Shown: positions 34,858 through 43,671 of the stretch, one piece after another
How the letters are laid out: every line of letters starts with the position of its first letter
Numbering within the stretch: the first letter of the stretch is position 1
Origin: Dorea longicatena
GTDB lineage: Bacteria; Bacillota; Clostridia; Lachnospirales; Lachnospiraceae
Length of the DNA stretch: 64,000 bases
NCBI RefSeq assembly: GCF_024168045.1
Contig: NZ_CP100126.1
Span: 637,501-701,500 of the forward strand
Direction: 5' to 3'
Notes under the pieces: generated by a model
Told to the model about the DNA's origin: nothing
Database searches by the model: none
The model's input: only the letters and a program-made list of their open reading frames with translations
Program-made: the position numbers and the translations under genes

Positions 34858-36255
34858 ATGTTACAAACAATTGAAAACGTGAATGCGGCCGTTAACAATT
34901 TCGTCTGGGGGGTTCCGGCAATGGTCTGTATCATCGGTGTAGGGCTTGTACTTTCAGCTCGTACAGGATTTATACAGTTCCGAAAATTTGGGTATGCCAT
35001 TAAGAATTCTATCGGACGTATCTTCACAAAGTCAGAAGCGAAAGAAGGTAGTATCACTCCATTCCAGGCAGTGTGTACGGCGCTTGCGGCAACGGTAGGA
35101 ACGGGAAATATTGCCGGAGTTGCCGGTGCGATTGCAATCGGAGGAGCAGGAGCAGTGTTCTGGATGTGGGTGTCCGCATTGCTTGGAATGTGTACGAAGT
35201 TCTCAGAAGTTACACTTGCGGTTCATTACAGAGAGAAGAATGCAGAGGGAGATTATGTTGGGGGCCCGATGTATTATATTAAGAACGGTCTTGGCAAGAA
35301 ATGGTACTGGATGGCTTCGGTCTATGCGATCCTTGGAAGTTTGACAGTACTCGGAACAGGAAATGCAACACAGGTAAATACCATTACGACATCCATCGAT
35401 TCAGCACTTATAAGCTACAATGTGATTGATGACGCACAGATAAGTATGGTGAATCTGGTGATCGGAATTGTGATTGCAGCACTGGTAGCGGTTGTTTTAC
35501 TTGGCGGAGTAAAACGTATCGGTACCGTAACAGAGAAGCTGGTTCCATTCATGGCAGTATTCTATATCATCCTTGCAATCGGAGTAGTTGCACTGAATGC
35601 AGACAAAGTTCCACATGTATTTGAGATGATTTTTGTAGGAGCATTTAACCCGTCCGCATTTACCGGCGGTGTGGTTGGAAGCATGTTTATGACTATGAGA
35701 CGTGGTGTTTCCAGAGGTATCTTCTCAAATGAAGCCGGAATCGGTACCGGATCGATCGCACATGCATGTGCAGATACAGATGAGCCTGTAAAACAGGGTA
35801 TGTTTGGTATCTTTGAAGTATTTGCAGATACAATCGTGATCTGTACACTGACAGCACTGGTTATCCTTTGTGGCGGCGAAGGAATCCAGTACGGCGTGGC
35901 AGCAGGTGCGGAGCTTACCATCTCAGGATTCGTAACAACGTATGGAAGCTGGGTGACGATCTTTACTGCAATTGCAATGTGCTGTTTCGCATTCTCAACG
36001 ATTCTTGGATGGGGACTTTACGGAGCAAGATGTGTCGAGTTTGTATTTACAACAAAGGTTGTGAAACCATTTATGATCGTGTATGCGTTGGTCGCAATCC
36101 TTGGTGCAACAGTGGATCTTGGTATCATCTGGGGAATTGCAGATACCTGTAATGGTCTGATGTCTATCCCTAACTTGATCGCATTATTCCTGTTGTCAGG
36201 AACAGTGGCAAAACTGGTAAAAGATTACTTTGCAAAACAAGAGAAAAAGAATTAG
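34858..36255 (+). CDS. Sodium:alanine/glycine symporter (AGCS family)
   Basis: A 465-aa transporter of the AlsT/AgcS/DagA type with about ten membrane helices. Family text includes NFVWGVPAMVCIIGVG, ALAATVGTGNIAGVAGAI, GGPMYYIKNGL and FSNEAGIGTGSIAHACA. It imports alanine or glycine with sodium. The start at 34858 follows AGAGAGGAAAAG; an earlier in-frame ATG at 34795 lacks a ribosome site. Its partner alanine dehydrogenase follows, so together they form an alanine uptake and deamination module. Confidence 0.93.
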   Translation: MLQTIENVNAAVNNFVWGVPAMVCIIGVGLVLSARTGFIQFRKFGYAIKNSIGRIFTKSEAKEGSITPFQAVCTALAATVGTGNIAGVAGAIAIGGAGAVFWMWVSALLGMCTKFSEVTLAVHYREKNAEGDYVGGPMYYIKNGLGKKWYWMASVYAILGSLTVLGTGNATQVNTITTSIDSALISYNVIDDAQISMVNLVIGIVIAALVAVVLLGGVKRIGTVTEKLVPFMAVFYIILAIGVVALNADKVPHVFEMIFVGAFNPSAFTGGVVGSMFMTMRRGVSRGIFSNEAGIGTGSIAHACADTDEPVKQGMFGIFEVFADTIVICTLTALVILCGGEGIQYGVAAGAELTISGFVTTYGSWVTIFTAIAMCCFAFSTILGWGLYGARCVEFVFTTKVVKPFMIVYALVAILGATVDLGIIWGIADTCNGLMSIPNLIALFLLSGTVAKLVKDYFAKQEKKN

Positions 36256-36297
36256 AAAGACAAAAAAATAACTTACTAGTGAAAAAAATAACTTTTA

Positions 36298-36326
36298 TTG
36301 CATTAACAACTTGAGTGTGTTAGTAT
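36298..36326 (+). promoter_or_regulatory. Promoter of alanine dehydrogenase
   Basis: TTGCAT, 17-base spacer, TAGTAT in the 177-base gap after the symporter gene, implying that ald can be transcribed on its own. Confidence 0.5.
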
Positions 36327-36432
36327 GAGTTCAGACAGAAATGAAGAATATTCTTCAACAAAATAACAAGAAGAAAAATAATCTTCACTTCAAAAAACAA
36401 ACGGATTAAAATTTTTTAGGAGGTTTTTCAAA

Positions 36433-37548
36433 ATGAAAGTAGGATGTGTAAAAGAAATTAAAAACAACGAGTTCCGTGTAGGTATGACACCTGACAATGT
36501 TAAGAGCTATGTGAACGCAGGACACGATGTTTATATTGAAAAAGGTGCCGGAGAAGGATCAGGATTCTTAGATGCCGAATATGTGGCAGCTGGGGCTAAG
36601 GTGATTGATACAGCAAAAGAAGTATGGGATACTGTAGAGATGATGATCAAAGTAAAAGAGCCGCTTCCGGAAGAATATCCATTATTCCATGAAGGACTGA
36701 TCCTTTATACATATCTTCACCTTGCAGCAGACAAGCCGCAGACAGATGCTCTTCTCGGAGCAAAGGTAAAAGGTGTTGCTTATGAGACACTGATCGAAAG
36801 AAACGGAAGTATTCCTCTGCTTGCTCCAATGAGCCAGATCGCAGGACGTCTGAGTATTCAGGAAGGTGCAAAATATCTTGAGAAGAGATTTGGAGGAGAG
36901 GGAGTTCTTTTAGCAGGAGTTCCTGGAACACCAAAGGCTAACATCGTAATCCTTGGAGGCGGATCTGTAGGAACAAACGCTTGTAAGATCGCTGTAGGAA
37001 TGGGCGCTAATGTAACAATCATGGACATCAATCTTCAGAGACTTGCTTATCTGGATGATATCTTCGGAGCACGTATCCAGACACTTGTTTCTAATGATGC
37101 AAATATCGAAAAAGCTGTAAAAGAAGCAGACCTCGTAATCGGATGTGTTCTGATTCCAGGAAAATCAGCTCCTAAGATCTTCAAGAAAAAATATCTCAAA
37201 GAGATGAAACCAGGTGCTGTATTTGTAGACGTAGCTGTTGATCAGGGCGGATGTGGTGAGACAACAAAAGTTACATACCACGATGATCCGATCTTCATTG
37301 AAGATGGTGTTGTTCACTACTGTGTAGGAAATATGCCTGGAGCAGTTCCAAGAACATCTACAATTGCACTGACAAATGCTACACTGTCTTATGGACTGCA
37401 GATTGCAGGAAAAGGACTTGAGCAGGCATGCAAAGATAACGAAGTTATCTATTCAGCTGTAAATACATACGATGGAAAATTAACATGCAAGAACGTAGCA
37501 GACAGTTTTGACTGCTATGAATACACAGATATCAGAACTGTATGTTAA
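36433..37548 (+). CDS. ald: Alanine dehydrogenase
   Basis: A 371-aa NAD-dependent enzyme that deaminates L-alanine to pyruvate and ammonia. Visible features are MKVGCVKEIKNNEFRVGMTP (substrate arginine), the KVKEPL lysine motif, YLHLA, the NAD fold VILGGGSVGTNACKIA and the active-site NMPGAVPRTST segment. The length is normal. TTTAGGAGG precedes the ATG. Codon use is strongly biased, as for a highly expressed gene. With the symporter it lets the cell use alanine for nitrogen and pyruvate. Confidence 0.96.
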   Translation: MKVGCVKEIKNNEFRVGMTPDNVKSYVNAGHDVYIEKGAGEGSGFLDAEYVAAGAKVIDTAKEVWDTVEMMIKVKEPLPEEYPLFHEGLILYTYLHLAADKPQTDALLGAKVKGVAYETLIERNGSIPLLAPMSQIAGRLSIQEGAKYLEKRFGGEGVLLAGVPGTPKANIVILGGGSVGTNACKIAVGMGANVTIMDINLQRLAYLDDIFGARIQTLVSNDANIEKAVKEADLVIGCVLIPGKSAPKIFKKKYLKEMKPGAVFVDVAVDQGGCGETTKVTYHDDPIFIEDGVVHYCVGNMPGAVPRTSTIALTNATLSYGLQIAGKGLEQACKDNEVIYSAVNTYDGKLTCKNVADSFDCYEYTDIRTVC

Positions 37549-37606
37549 TTGAATCGCTATTGTAATAAGAAGAAACTAAAACTAAATGATTGATTCCTAT
37601 GAGTGG

Positions 37607-37639
37607 AAAATGCCGGTATCTTGGGGTGCCGGCATTTTT
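37607..37639 (+). terminator. Terminator of ald
   Basis: AAAATGCCGG / CCGGCATTTT with a T-run. Confidence 0.88.
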
Positions 37640-37644
37640 CTTTT

Positions 37645-38157
37645 GAGTTTTCTGTATTGGGCTTTAAGCATGCAGTTCCCGAGATGATAGCATTGTGGAA
37701 AATGCACACAGATCTAATGATCGGAGTTATCGTATGCCCGATCACTTCCGGAGATACTGCATTCCGTAGTGCCCGTTTGGTACTGGCAGACTGGTTCAAA
37801 GTTGATCAGAATAAGATGCAGAAACGTCTGATGTTATGTGTTCCGCTTCTGGCAGTCGGAGCATTTGTCGGACATCTGGATTATGCAATCGTATGGAGAT
37901 ACTTCAGCTGGACAAACCAGACACTTGCTATGATCGTTCTGTGGACAGCAAGTATGTATCTGTTCCGCGAGAAGAAGAATTACTGGATCACAGCGGTACC
38001 GGCAACATTCATGAGTGCAGTTTCCATGACATATTTCTTCTGTGCAGAAGAGTGTCTGGGACTTTCTACGAAGGTTGCTTATCCGGTAGGAATTATCCTG
38101 GCAGCAGCATTCCTTGGAATCTTTATCCGTGCGACAAAGAAACCAATGAAAGCATAG
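37645..38157 (+). pseudogene. cstA: Carbon starvation protein CstA, C-terminal remnant
   Basis: About 170 codons matching the end of CstA peptide/pyruvate transporters: VCPITSGDTAFRSARLVLADWF followed by three or four membrane helices and FSWTNQTLAMIVLW. CstA proteins in Firmicutes are roughly 470-560 aa, so about two thirds is missing. The remnant starts directly after the ald terminator with no promoter or ribosome site. Frame and codon use are still well kept, which points to a recent deletion. If any protein is made it would not transport. Confidence 0.8.
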
Positions 38158-38225
38158 TTGTAAGACAGTGTAATTTGAATACATAAAAAGGCAGAATGAA
38201 TTGACAGAAATGAGATGATGAAAAG

Positions 38226-39230
38226 ATGAAACCACAAAGACTGGGTAATGTATCGATTCCGGATGAAGAATTGATAAAAGACAGAAAAGAATGTAAGAAG
38301 ATCGGACCTTGCGGAATTGGAAAAAAGGCGGTGTATCTTAGCAGCTTTTATATTGACAGAAGGTATTACATACCGATCAGTTCTGTAAAAAGGATCTTCA
38401 AAAGAATCGCCATGAGTAAGGGTGGATTTACAGGAAAAGGAGTATTCGGTACATTATCCTATCTTGTGGTCGTATATGAGGACGGAAAAGAAAAGCAATG
38501 TAATTTCAAACATGAAGAAGATGTGGACAGATTTGTTGCATACATAGAAGAAAAATATCCGGATATTCCGATACACAGTCTTGAGGCTGAGCGAAAGCTG
38601 GCAGAGAAGGAAAGATGGCTGGCAGAAAAGCAAAGAGAAAGAAATGTATCGGAAGAAACAAAAAGATGTCTCGTGAAGCTGGAACAGGCAGAACAGTATC
38701 TGAAAAAGCAATCGGATATCTATATGGACTTGAGTCAGTCGGCGAAGAAAAAGCGTACTTATGACAGAAGTAATCCGGCGTATAAATGGGTAGCTCTTGC
38801 AATCGTACTGATGGGCGGTGCGGCATTCGTCTATGGTATCTATGCATTGACGACCCATGCAGGATTTGGAATGTATTTCCTTTTGTTTGGTCTGGCTGCA
38901 ATCTTCTTATTTGCCGGAGCGAATGTACTTCCGACTTCGAAGAATAATAAGAATTATATTGAGAAGCGGCTGACGGAATCGATCAGTCAGATGGAAGAGT
39001 ATATCAGAGTGTATCCGGATTTTCCGGTACCGGCTCACTATGCACATCCGATTGTGCTAAAGAGAATGCAGGAAATTATGAAAGAAGGGCGTGCGAGAAA
39101 TATTCCGGAAGCATTGCAGGTTTTGAAAAAAGATCTGAAAGCGTTGAATTCCAGCGTAGTCGTCGAGAAAGAAGAGTATGACGAAGTGGTAGCGATCAAA
39201 CCGATGTTTCTGGTGATGGATTATAAATAA
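38226..39230 (+). CDS. Hypothetical membrane protein
   Basis: A 334-aa protein I cannot assign. The N-terminal third has strand-rich text (GPCGIGKKAVYLSSFYIDRRYYIPISSV) that may be a PH-like fold. A charged coiled coil at about 115-165 (EAERKLAEKERWLAEKQRER) is followed by two membrane helices near 187-209 and 213-235. A cytoplasmic tail of 100 residues ends FLVMDYK. It stands alone, with GATGAAAAG before the ATG and a hairpin behind it. Confidence 0.7.
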   Translation: MKPQRLGNVSIPDEELIKDRKECKKIGPCGIGKKAVYLSSFYIDRRYYIPISSVKRIFKRIAMSKGGFTGKGVFGTLSYLVVVYEDGKEKQCNFKHEEDVDRFVAYIEEKYPDIPIHSLEAERKLAEKERWLAEKQRERNVSEETKRCLVKLEQAEQYLKKQSDIYMDLSQSAKKKRTYDRSNPAYKWVALAIVLMGGAAFVYGIYALTTHAGFGMYFLLFGLAAIFLFAGANVLPTSKNNKNYIEKRLTESISQMEEYIRVYPDFPVPAHYAHPIVLKRMQEIMKEGRARNIPEALQVLKKDLKALNSSVVVEKEEYDEVVAIKPMFLVMDYK

Positions 39231-39245
39231 TTTGGCAGATAGAAA

Positions 39246-39305
39246 ATGCGGTCGGCATATATTCTGAGATTATGAGTAAGAATATATTACCGGCCGTATT
39301 TTTGA
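39246..39305 (+). terminator. Terminator after the hypothetical membrane protein
   Basis: TGCGGTCGG and CCGGCCGTA flank an inner ATATATTCT / AGAATATAT stem, ending in TTTTT. Confidence 0.75.
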
Positions 39306-39355
39306 CATATCAAAGTATACAAGAGAAGATACCAGCGGGAGGTTCTTTGTAGCGC

Positions 39356-39383
39356 TATGTGTTTGAAAGAAGCCACCGGTGGC
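39356..39383. repeat. REP-like palindromic repeat unit
   Basis: TATGTGTTTGAAAGAA leads into the palindrome GCCACCGGTGGC. Related units occur at about 28195-28229 and 63413-63440 in other intergenic gaps. Confidence 0.5.
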
Positions 39384-39389
39384 GGGTAC

Positions 39390-39716
39390 TTAGATTTTAA
39401 GCTTCAATATATATGCTAAAACCAGGAATAGTATTGCGATACATTTCACACCAATAGACACTCCGACATACCCCGGCAGCAAATATCCTTTTTGCTTTTT
39501 GCCTAATATTAAAGAAATGATATCGATTATAAAAAAGACGATTAGAACAATTGCAGCACCGAAGATCAGTAGCATAGCATCACCATTATTATGTGTCAGT
39601 GCAGTTACGACTCCAACATTTGTAATTGACATCCAACTGTAGATTATGTATATCATGCATATTAAGTTAAAAATAATATCAAAGACAACTTTTTCGTTTC
39701 TTGTTCCGTTCTTCAT
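39390..39716 (-). CDS. Small membrane protein (putative MerR-regulon member)
   Basis: A 108-aa hydrophobic protein with three predicted membrane helices (about 12-30, 46-68 and 79-103) and a basic loop GKKQKG. No family recognised. Its promoter, on the minus strand at 39829-39799, is a near copy of the MerR-type promoter at 27410. It probably responds to the MerR regulator at 42226. AAAGGGGAC lies before the ATG. Confidence 0.7.
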   Translation of the reverse strand: MKNGTRNEKVVFDIIFNLICMIYIIYSWMSITNVGVVTALTHNNGDAMLLIFGAAIVLIVFFIIDIISLILGKKQKGYLLPGYVGVSIGVKCIAILFLVLAYILKLKI

Positions 39717-39798
39717 TTTAATGTCCCCTTTCTTTAAGAGAATTTGGTAATAGCCGGCATTCTTATCAATTTTTTGTTTCTTCTCTTTTGTTGTCTAT

Positions 39799-39829
39799 AA
39801 TATAAACCATCAAGTAACTTGAAGGTCAA
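39799..39829 (-). promoter_or_regulatory. MerR-type promoter, site B
   Basis: Read on the minus strand: TTGACC, 19-base spacer beginning TTCAAGTTACTTGATG, then TATATT. All but two or three of about 30 positions match site A. Confidence 0.75.
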
Positions 39830-39865
39830 TAGTTTTAAAAAAAATAATTTGTAACTGCTTCTGTA

Positions 39866-39908
39866 TTGTGGACAAATCAGAATGTTGGTATAATGAGAAC
39901 ATACATTC
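39866..39908 (+). promoter_or_regulatory. SOS-type promoter of the Y-family polymerase
   Basis: TTGTGG, 17-base spacer, TATAAT. GAACATACATTC (39897-39908) at the start point differs by one base from the Firmicutes LexA/DinR box GAAC-N4-GTTC. A repressor there would block initiation until DNA damage. Confidence 0.6.
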
Positions 39909-39968
39909 GAAATAAGAAAAGACAACTTTGTGAATGAATTTGTGAGTAAAGAAAGGAGGAGAACAGGC

Positions 39969-41495
39969 ATGGCAGACAAAGGACAGAGAAGCTATATCGC
40001 AATCGATCTGAAATCATTTTACGCATCGGTAGAATGCAAAGAAAGAGAACTGGATCCGATGACGACCAATCTGGTAGTAGCGGACAAAAGCCGTACGGAA
40101 AAGACTATCTGTCTGGCAGTGTCTCCTTCCTTGAAATCCTACGGGATACCGGGCCGTGCCAGACTTTTCGAGGTTGTGCAGAAGGTGAAAGAAGTGAATA
40201 AAAGACGGATCTGTATGGCACCCGGAAAGAAGTTTGCAGGAGCTTCCGTAGATAATGAAGAAATAAAACTACATCCGGAATTGGAACTGGATTATATTAC
40301 GGCGGTTCCGAGAATGGCATTATATATGAAATGCAGTACGGAGATCTACAACTTTTATCTGAAATACGTTGCACCGGAGGATATCCATGTCTATTCCATT
40401 GACGAGGTATTCATGGATGTGACCGATTACCTGAATACTTACCGGATGACGGCAAGAGAGCTGGCTGGAAAGATTATTCGGGAGATTCAGCAGGAGACGT
40501 CGATTGCGGCAACGGCCGGAATCGGAACGAATCTGTACCTGTGTAAAGTTGCCATGGATATTGTTGCGAAGCATATCGAGCCGGACCAGAATGGGGTGAG
40601 AATCGCAGAACTTACAGAAATTTCTTACAGGAAGCTTTTGTGGGCGCATCAGCCGATCACGGATTTCTGGCGTGTGGGCCCGGGGTATGCGAAGAAGCTT
40701 GCGGAAGTCGGATTATTTACCATGGGAGATGTGGCAAGATGTTCTCTTGGTAAGCCGGGGGAATATTATAATGAAGATTTGCTGTACCGGCTATTTGGGG
40801 TGAATGCAGAACTTCTGATTGATCATGCATGGGGATGGGAGCCATGCACGATCGCAGATGTGAAGGCGTATAAGCCCGAAAATAACAGTATGGGTGCGGG
40901 ACAGGTACTGCATTGTCCATATAATTTCGAGCAGACGAAGATCGTGGTAAAGGAAATGATCGACCAGCTGGCATTGGATCTGGTAGATAAACGTCTCGTA
41001 ACGGATCAGATCGTTCTGACGATCGGATACGACATCAAGAATCTGGAACAAGGAACGAAGAAAAATGTAGGGGAGATCACGACAGACTGGTATGGCAGGA
41101 AGCTGCCGAAACATGCACACGGAACCGCTAATCTGAAGCAGCATACTTCTTCATCGAGGCTGATGACACAGGCAGGTGTAAAGCTGTATCATGAAATTGT
41201 GAATCCGGATCTTCTGATCCGCCGGATTACGATGGCAGCGAATCATGTGATCAGTGAGAAAGAGGTACAGGAAGAACAGCAGTATGAACAGATGAATCTT
41301 TTTACAGATTTTGGCACTGCAAAGAAGGAAAAAGAAGAGAAGAATGAGAAGCTGGAACGGGAAAAGAAGATGCAGAAGGCGATGCTGGATATCAAGAAAA
41401 AATATGGGAAGAATGCAATCTTAAAAGGAATGAATCTGCAGGAGGATGGAACTGCGATGGAACGGAACCGGCAGATCGGAGGACATAAAGCGTGA
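39969..41495 (+). CDS. Y-family DNA polymerase (UmuC/DinB-like, UvrX type)
   Basis: A 508-aa translesion polymerase. The catalytic acidic residues lie in IAIDLKSFYASVE and VYSIDEVFMDV; a helix-hairpin-helix region follows (FWRVGPGYAKKLAEVG). A charged C-terminal tail holds QMNLF, a likely sliding-clamp-binding motif. It is longer than ordinary DinB, like the UvrX/ImpB proteins of Firmicutes. The start at 39969 follows AAAGGAGGAGAAC. A LexA-like box in its promoter and a coupled YolD-like gene fit an SOS mutagenesis role. Confidence 0.92.
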   Translation: MADKGQRSYIAIDLKSFYASVECKERELDPMTTNLVVADKSRTEKTICLAVSPSLKSYGIPGRARLFEVVQKVKEVNKRRICMAPGKKFAGASVDNEEIKLHPELELDYITAVPRMALYMKCSTEIYNFYLKYVAPEDIHVYSIDEVFMDVTDYLNTYRMTARELAGKIIREIQQETSIAATAGIGTNLYLCKVAMDIVAKHIEPDQNGVRIAELTEISYRKLLWAHQPITDFWRVGPGYAKKLAEVGLFTMGDVARCSLGKPGEYYNEDLLYRLFGVNAELLIDHAWGWEPCTIADVKAYKPENNSMGAGQVLHCPYNFEQTKIVVKEMIDQLALDLVDKRLVTDQIVLTIGYDIKNLEQGTKKNVGEITTDWYGRKLPKHAHGTANLKQHTSSSRLMTQAGVKLYHEIVNPDLLIRRITMAANHVISEKEVQEEQQYEQMNLFTDFGTAKKEKEEKNEKLEREKKMQKAMLDIKKKYGKNAILKGMNLQEDGTAMERNRQIGGHKA

Positions 41496-41746
41496 GAAAT
41501 GAAAATGTTTCGAAAGAAAATGTTACACAGGTTTCGGGGAAATTACAGAGATCGGTGATCGAAGTGCAGCAAAAGTATGGAGATATTCTGAACCTTCCGC
41601 ATCATGTATCGGAGACGCGTCCTTCGATGCCGATAGCAGACCGGGCGGCTCAGTTTGCACCATTTGCGGCACTGACCGGCTATAAAGAAGCAATAGAAGA
41701 GACAGAGCGGCTGGCAGAGAAAAAAATCGAGCGGGAATGCGAGTAA
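41492..41746 (+). CDS. YolD-like protein
   Basis: An 84-aa protein starting with GTG, overlapping the polymerase stop by four bases (GTGA); GGAGG lies 8 bases upstream. The motif RPSMPIADRAAQFAPFAALT is the signature of the short YolD-like family that travels with Y-family polymerases, for which UmuD-like accessory roles have been proposed. No membrane segment. Confidence 0.88.
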   Translation: MRNENVSKENVTQVSGKLQRSVIEVQQKYGDILNLPHHVSETRPSMPIADRAAQFAPFAALTGYKEAIEETERLAEKKIERECE

Positions 41747-41780
41747 AGGCAAAAAATGGAAGAAAAATATGGTGAATCTC

Positions 41781-41811
41781 TTGACCTTCAAGCGGCTTGA
41801 AGGAATATAAT
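41781..41811 (+). promoter_or_regulatory. MerR-type promoter, site C (autoregulatory)
   Basis: TTGACC, 19-base spacer, TATAAT. The spacer contains the perfect inverted repeat CTTCAAGCGGCTTGAAG. It drives the operon that encodes the MerR protein itself. Confidence 0.82.
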
Positions 41812-41867
41812 TATCTTAACAAAGAGGGAGAAGGATGTAGATATCCGGAATGAAGGAAGGTGACAGT

Positions 41868-42236
41868 ATGGAAAAAAGTGAAGAAAGAAATAGAATCATT
41901 TCTGAGCTTCAGACAGTAATAAAAGAACAGGTTGAATTAAAAGAAATTGAAATACCGGGAACCATTACATTTCAGGTTATGTCTGTGGATGGTGGGAATG
42001 TACCGGTGGGAGCCGGTGAAGTGCTTCTGCTTCGTTACAGTGCGACTCATCTGGAATACAGTCATGAGTTGGAAGATGAGAACCAGAAATTTCATATGGC
42101 GCTTCATATCATTTATTGTAAAGAGCAGAAAGGTTTGTTTGGAAAAGTAAAGTACAAGACGATAAAACACCGCAAAGAAATCATTACAGAAACAGACTGG
42201 AAAAATGGAAAGAAGGTGTCACTTTATGAAGATTAA
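41868..42236 (+). CDS. Hypothetical protein of the MerR operon
   Basis: A 122-aa soluble protein. The start at 41868 follows AAGGAAGG; an ATG at 41850 is possible. The C-terminal half (YCKEQKGLFGKVKYKTIKH, then DWKN) matches the C-terminal part of the membrane protein at 27492. So the same domain occurs free here and membrane-tethered there. It overlaps the MerR start by 11 bases, implying coupled translation. Function unknown. Confidence 0.7.
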   Translation: MEKSEERNRIISELQTVIKEQVELKEIEIPGTITFQVMSVDGGNVPVGAGEVLLLRYSATHLEYSHELEDENQKFHMALHIIYCKEQKGLFGKVKYKTIKHRKEIITETDWKNGKKVSLYED

Positions 42237-43311
42237 AGATGTAGAAAAACAGGTTGGCATTTCCAAGGCGAATATAAGATTCTACGAAGAAGAAGGACTG
42301 ATCCATCCGGCACGTAATCAGGAAAATAATTACCGGGAGTATTCAGAAACAGATGTAGAACAGCTTCAGGAAATTAAAAAGTTGCGTCTGATCGGTATTC
42401 CGGTACAGGAGATTAAAGAAATCTATGAAGACAGACTGACCTTGCAGGAAGCTTTATCCCGTAGACTGGACGAGATCGAAAAAGAAGAACGTACATTAAA
42501 GGAAACGAAACTGACCTGCCAGAAAGCACTGAAAAGTAAGCTTGATATTACATCGATCGATCAGCTTGAGATTGAGGAAGAAAAAGAAGAGTGGCAGGTA
42601 CGTCTGGCAATCCTTTTGAAAGAGGATATTGTACAGAAAAAATTAAGCAGGGATGAGATGAACAATGAGATTGCATGCTTTTTTATTGCAGGAACGATCT
42701 TAAGTGTGATATCTATATGGCTGCTCCCGAAGGATTATATCGGAACACATCTTTATGTCGGGCTGATTTCACTTGCAGCTGTGGTTGGTCTGTTGATCAT
42801 AGGAGCATGTTCGGCGAATATGAAAGTGCATCTGACATTGTTGCTTCTGGGGGCAGTTGTACAGCCTGTCGGACTTTTTACAATCGGAACAGTGATGGGA
42901 AGAGGATATATTGTGTGTCGTGATACGGCGGTATTGAAGCAGTATGTAATCTATCTGTATGGCGGGGTATTTATTCTTGCAATCATATTGTGGATGGGAT
43001 CAAAGATGAACCGTTATATCCTGAACAAACTCTGGATCAGTATGCTTGCGAGCCTGATCATGGCAGGAGTGATAGCGCAGATGCTGAATCAGAAGTATGG
43101 ACACTTGATGGCAACCGGTGAACTTATCGTCGGATTCCTGTGTGCGGTTATTTACCTGGTCGCAGTATCCGGAACATGGACACTGGCGAATGCAGACTGG
43201 GGAAAATATAACCGGTATCATGCAGTGTATACGTCAAACAAGATGATCAATGTATTCGCAACGATATTCAATTCAGCCGGATACTATAGTGGAAAGAACT
43301 GGAGGAGATAG
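42226..43311 (+). CDS. MerR-family regulator with a multi-pass membrane C-terminus
   Basis: A 361-aa protein. Residues 1-70 are a MerR winged helix-turn-helix (KIKDVEKQVGISKANIRFYEEEGL, then LRLIGIPVQEIKEI), followed by a coiled coil (75-115). About seven hydrophobic helices span residues 145-335. Such fusions place the DNA-binding head at the membrane and suggest sensing of membrane or cell-envelope state. The start at 42226 has GAAGGTG upstream; the GTG-type frame extension to 42205 is unlikely. Three promoters with its expected 19-base-spacer operator lie within 15 kb, including its own. Confidence 0.88.
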   Translation: MKIKDVEKQVGISKANIRFYEEEGLIHPARNQENNYREYSETDVEQLQEIKKLRLIGIPVQEIKEIYEDRLTLQEALSRRLDEIEKEERTLKETKLTCQKALKSKLDITSIDQLEIEEEKEEWQVRLAILLKEDIVQKKLSRDEMNNEIACFFIAGTILSVISIWLLPKDYIGTHLYVGLISLAAVVGLLIIGACSANMKVHLTLLLLGAVVQPVGLFTIGTVMGRGYIVCRDTAVLKQYVIYLYGGVFILAIILWMGSKMNRYILNKLWISMLASLIMAGVIAQMLNQKYGHLMATGELIVGFLCAVIYLVAVSGTWTLANADWGKYNRYHAVYTSNKMINVFATIFNSAGYYSGKNWRR

Positions 43312-43316
43312 CGGAT

Positions 43317-43559
43317 ATGAATTATATTACATTTAATGAGATGATTGAAGTGAACGGATTGCTGGAGGAGAAAGGGCTGAATTTTAAGGTTCACTTGAGA
43401 GATGCCTGTGGAAAACAGTCCTGTTGGATCGAACCGTTAGGAAATTGTGCATGCGAAGGACGGTATGAGGAGATGTATCAGGTTGTGGAGGAGTATTTTA
43501 GAAGTAAAGGGCAGAAGATAGAGTTTGATGAGACGAAGTTGAATTTTTTTGCTGTTTAA
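43317..43559 (+). CDS. RDAC family small protein
   Basis: An 80-aa cysteine-containing protein with HLRDACGKQSCWIE and NCACEGRY, matching what I remember of the RDAC family named after this motif in Clostridia. The cysteine spacing might bind a metal, but function is unknown. It starts six bases after the MerR gene and is probably part of that operon. Confidence 0.65.
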   Translation: MNYITFNEMIEVNGLLEEKGLNFKVHLRDACGKQSCWIEPLGNCACEGRYEEMYQVVEEYFRSKGQKIEFDETKLNFFAV

Positions 43560-43639
43560 TACAGTATTGTGGCTTACCCCGGTCCATGATACTGAATTCA
43601 ATAGCGGAATTGTAACCTGTGTATGGCCGAAAAGTTGTG

Positions 43640-43671
43640 GCGGAAGCCTTGACTTTCCGGCTTTTTTTGTA
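43640..43671 (+). terminator. Terminator of the MerR operon
   Basis: CGGAA / TTCCG with flanking AGCC/GGCT text, followed by seven T residues. Confidence 0.6.
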
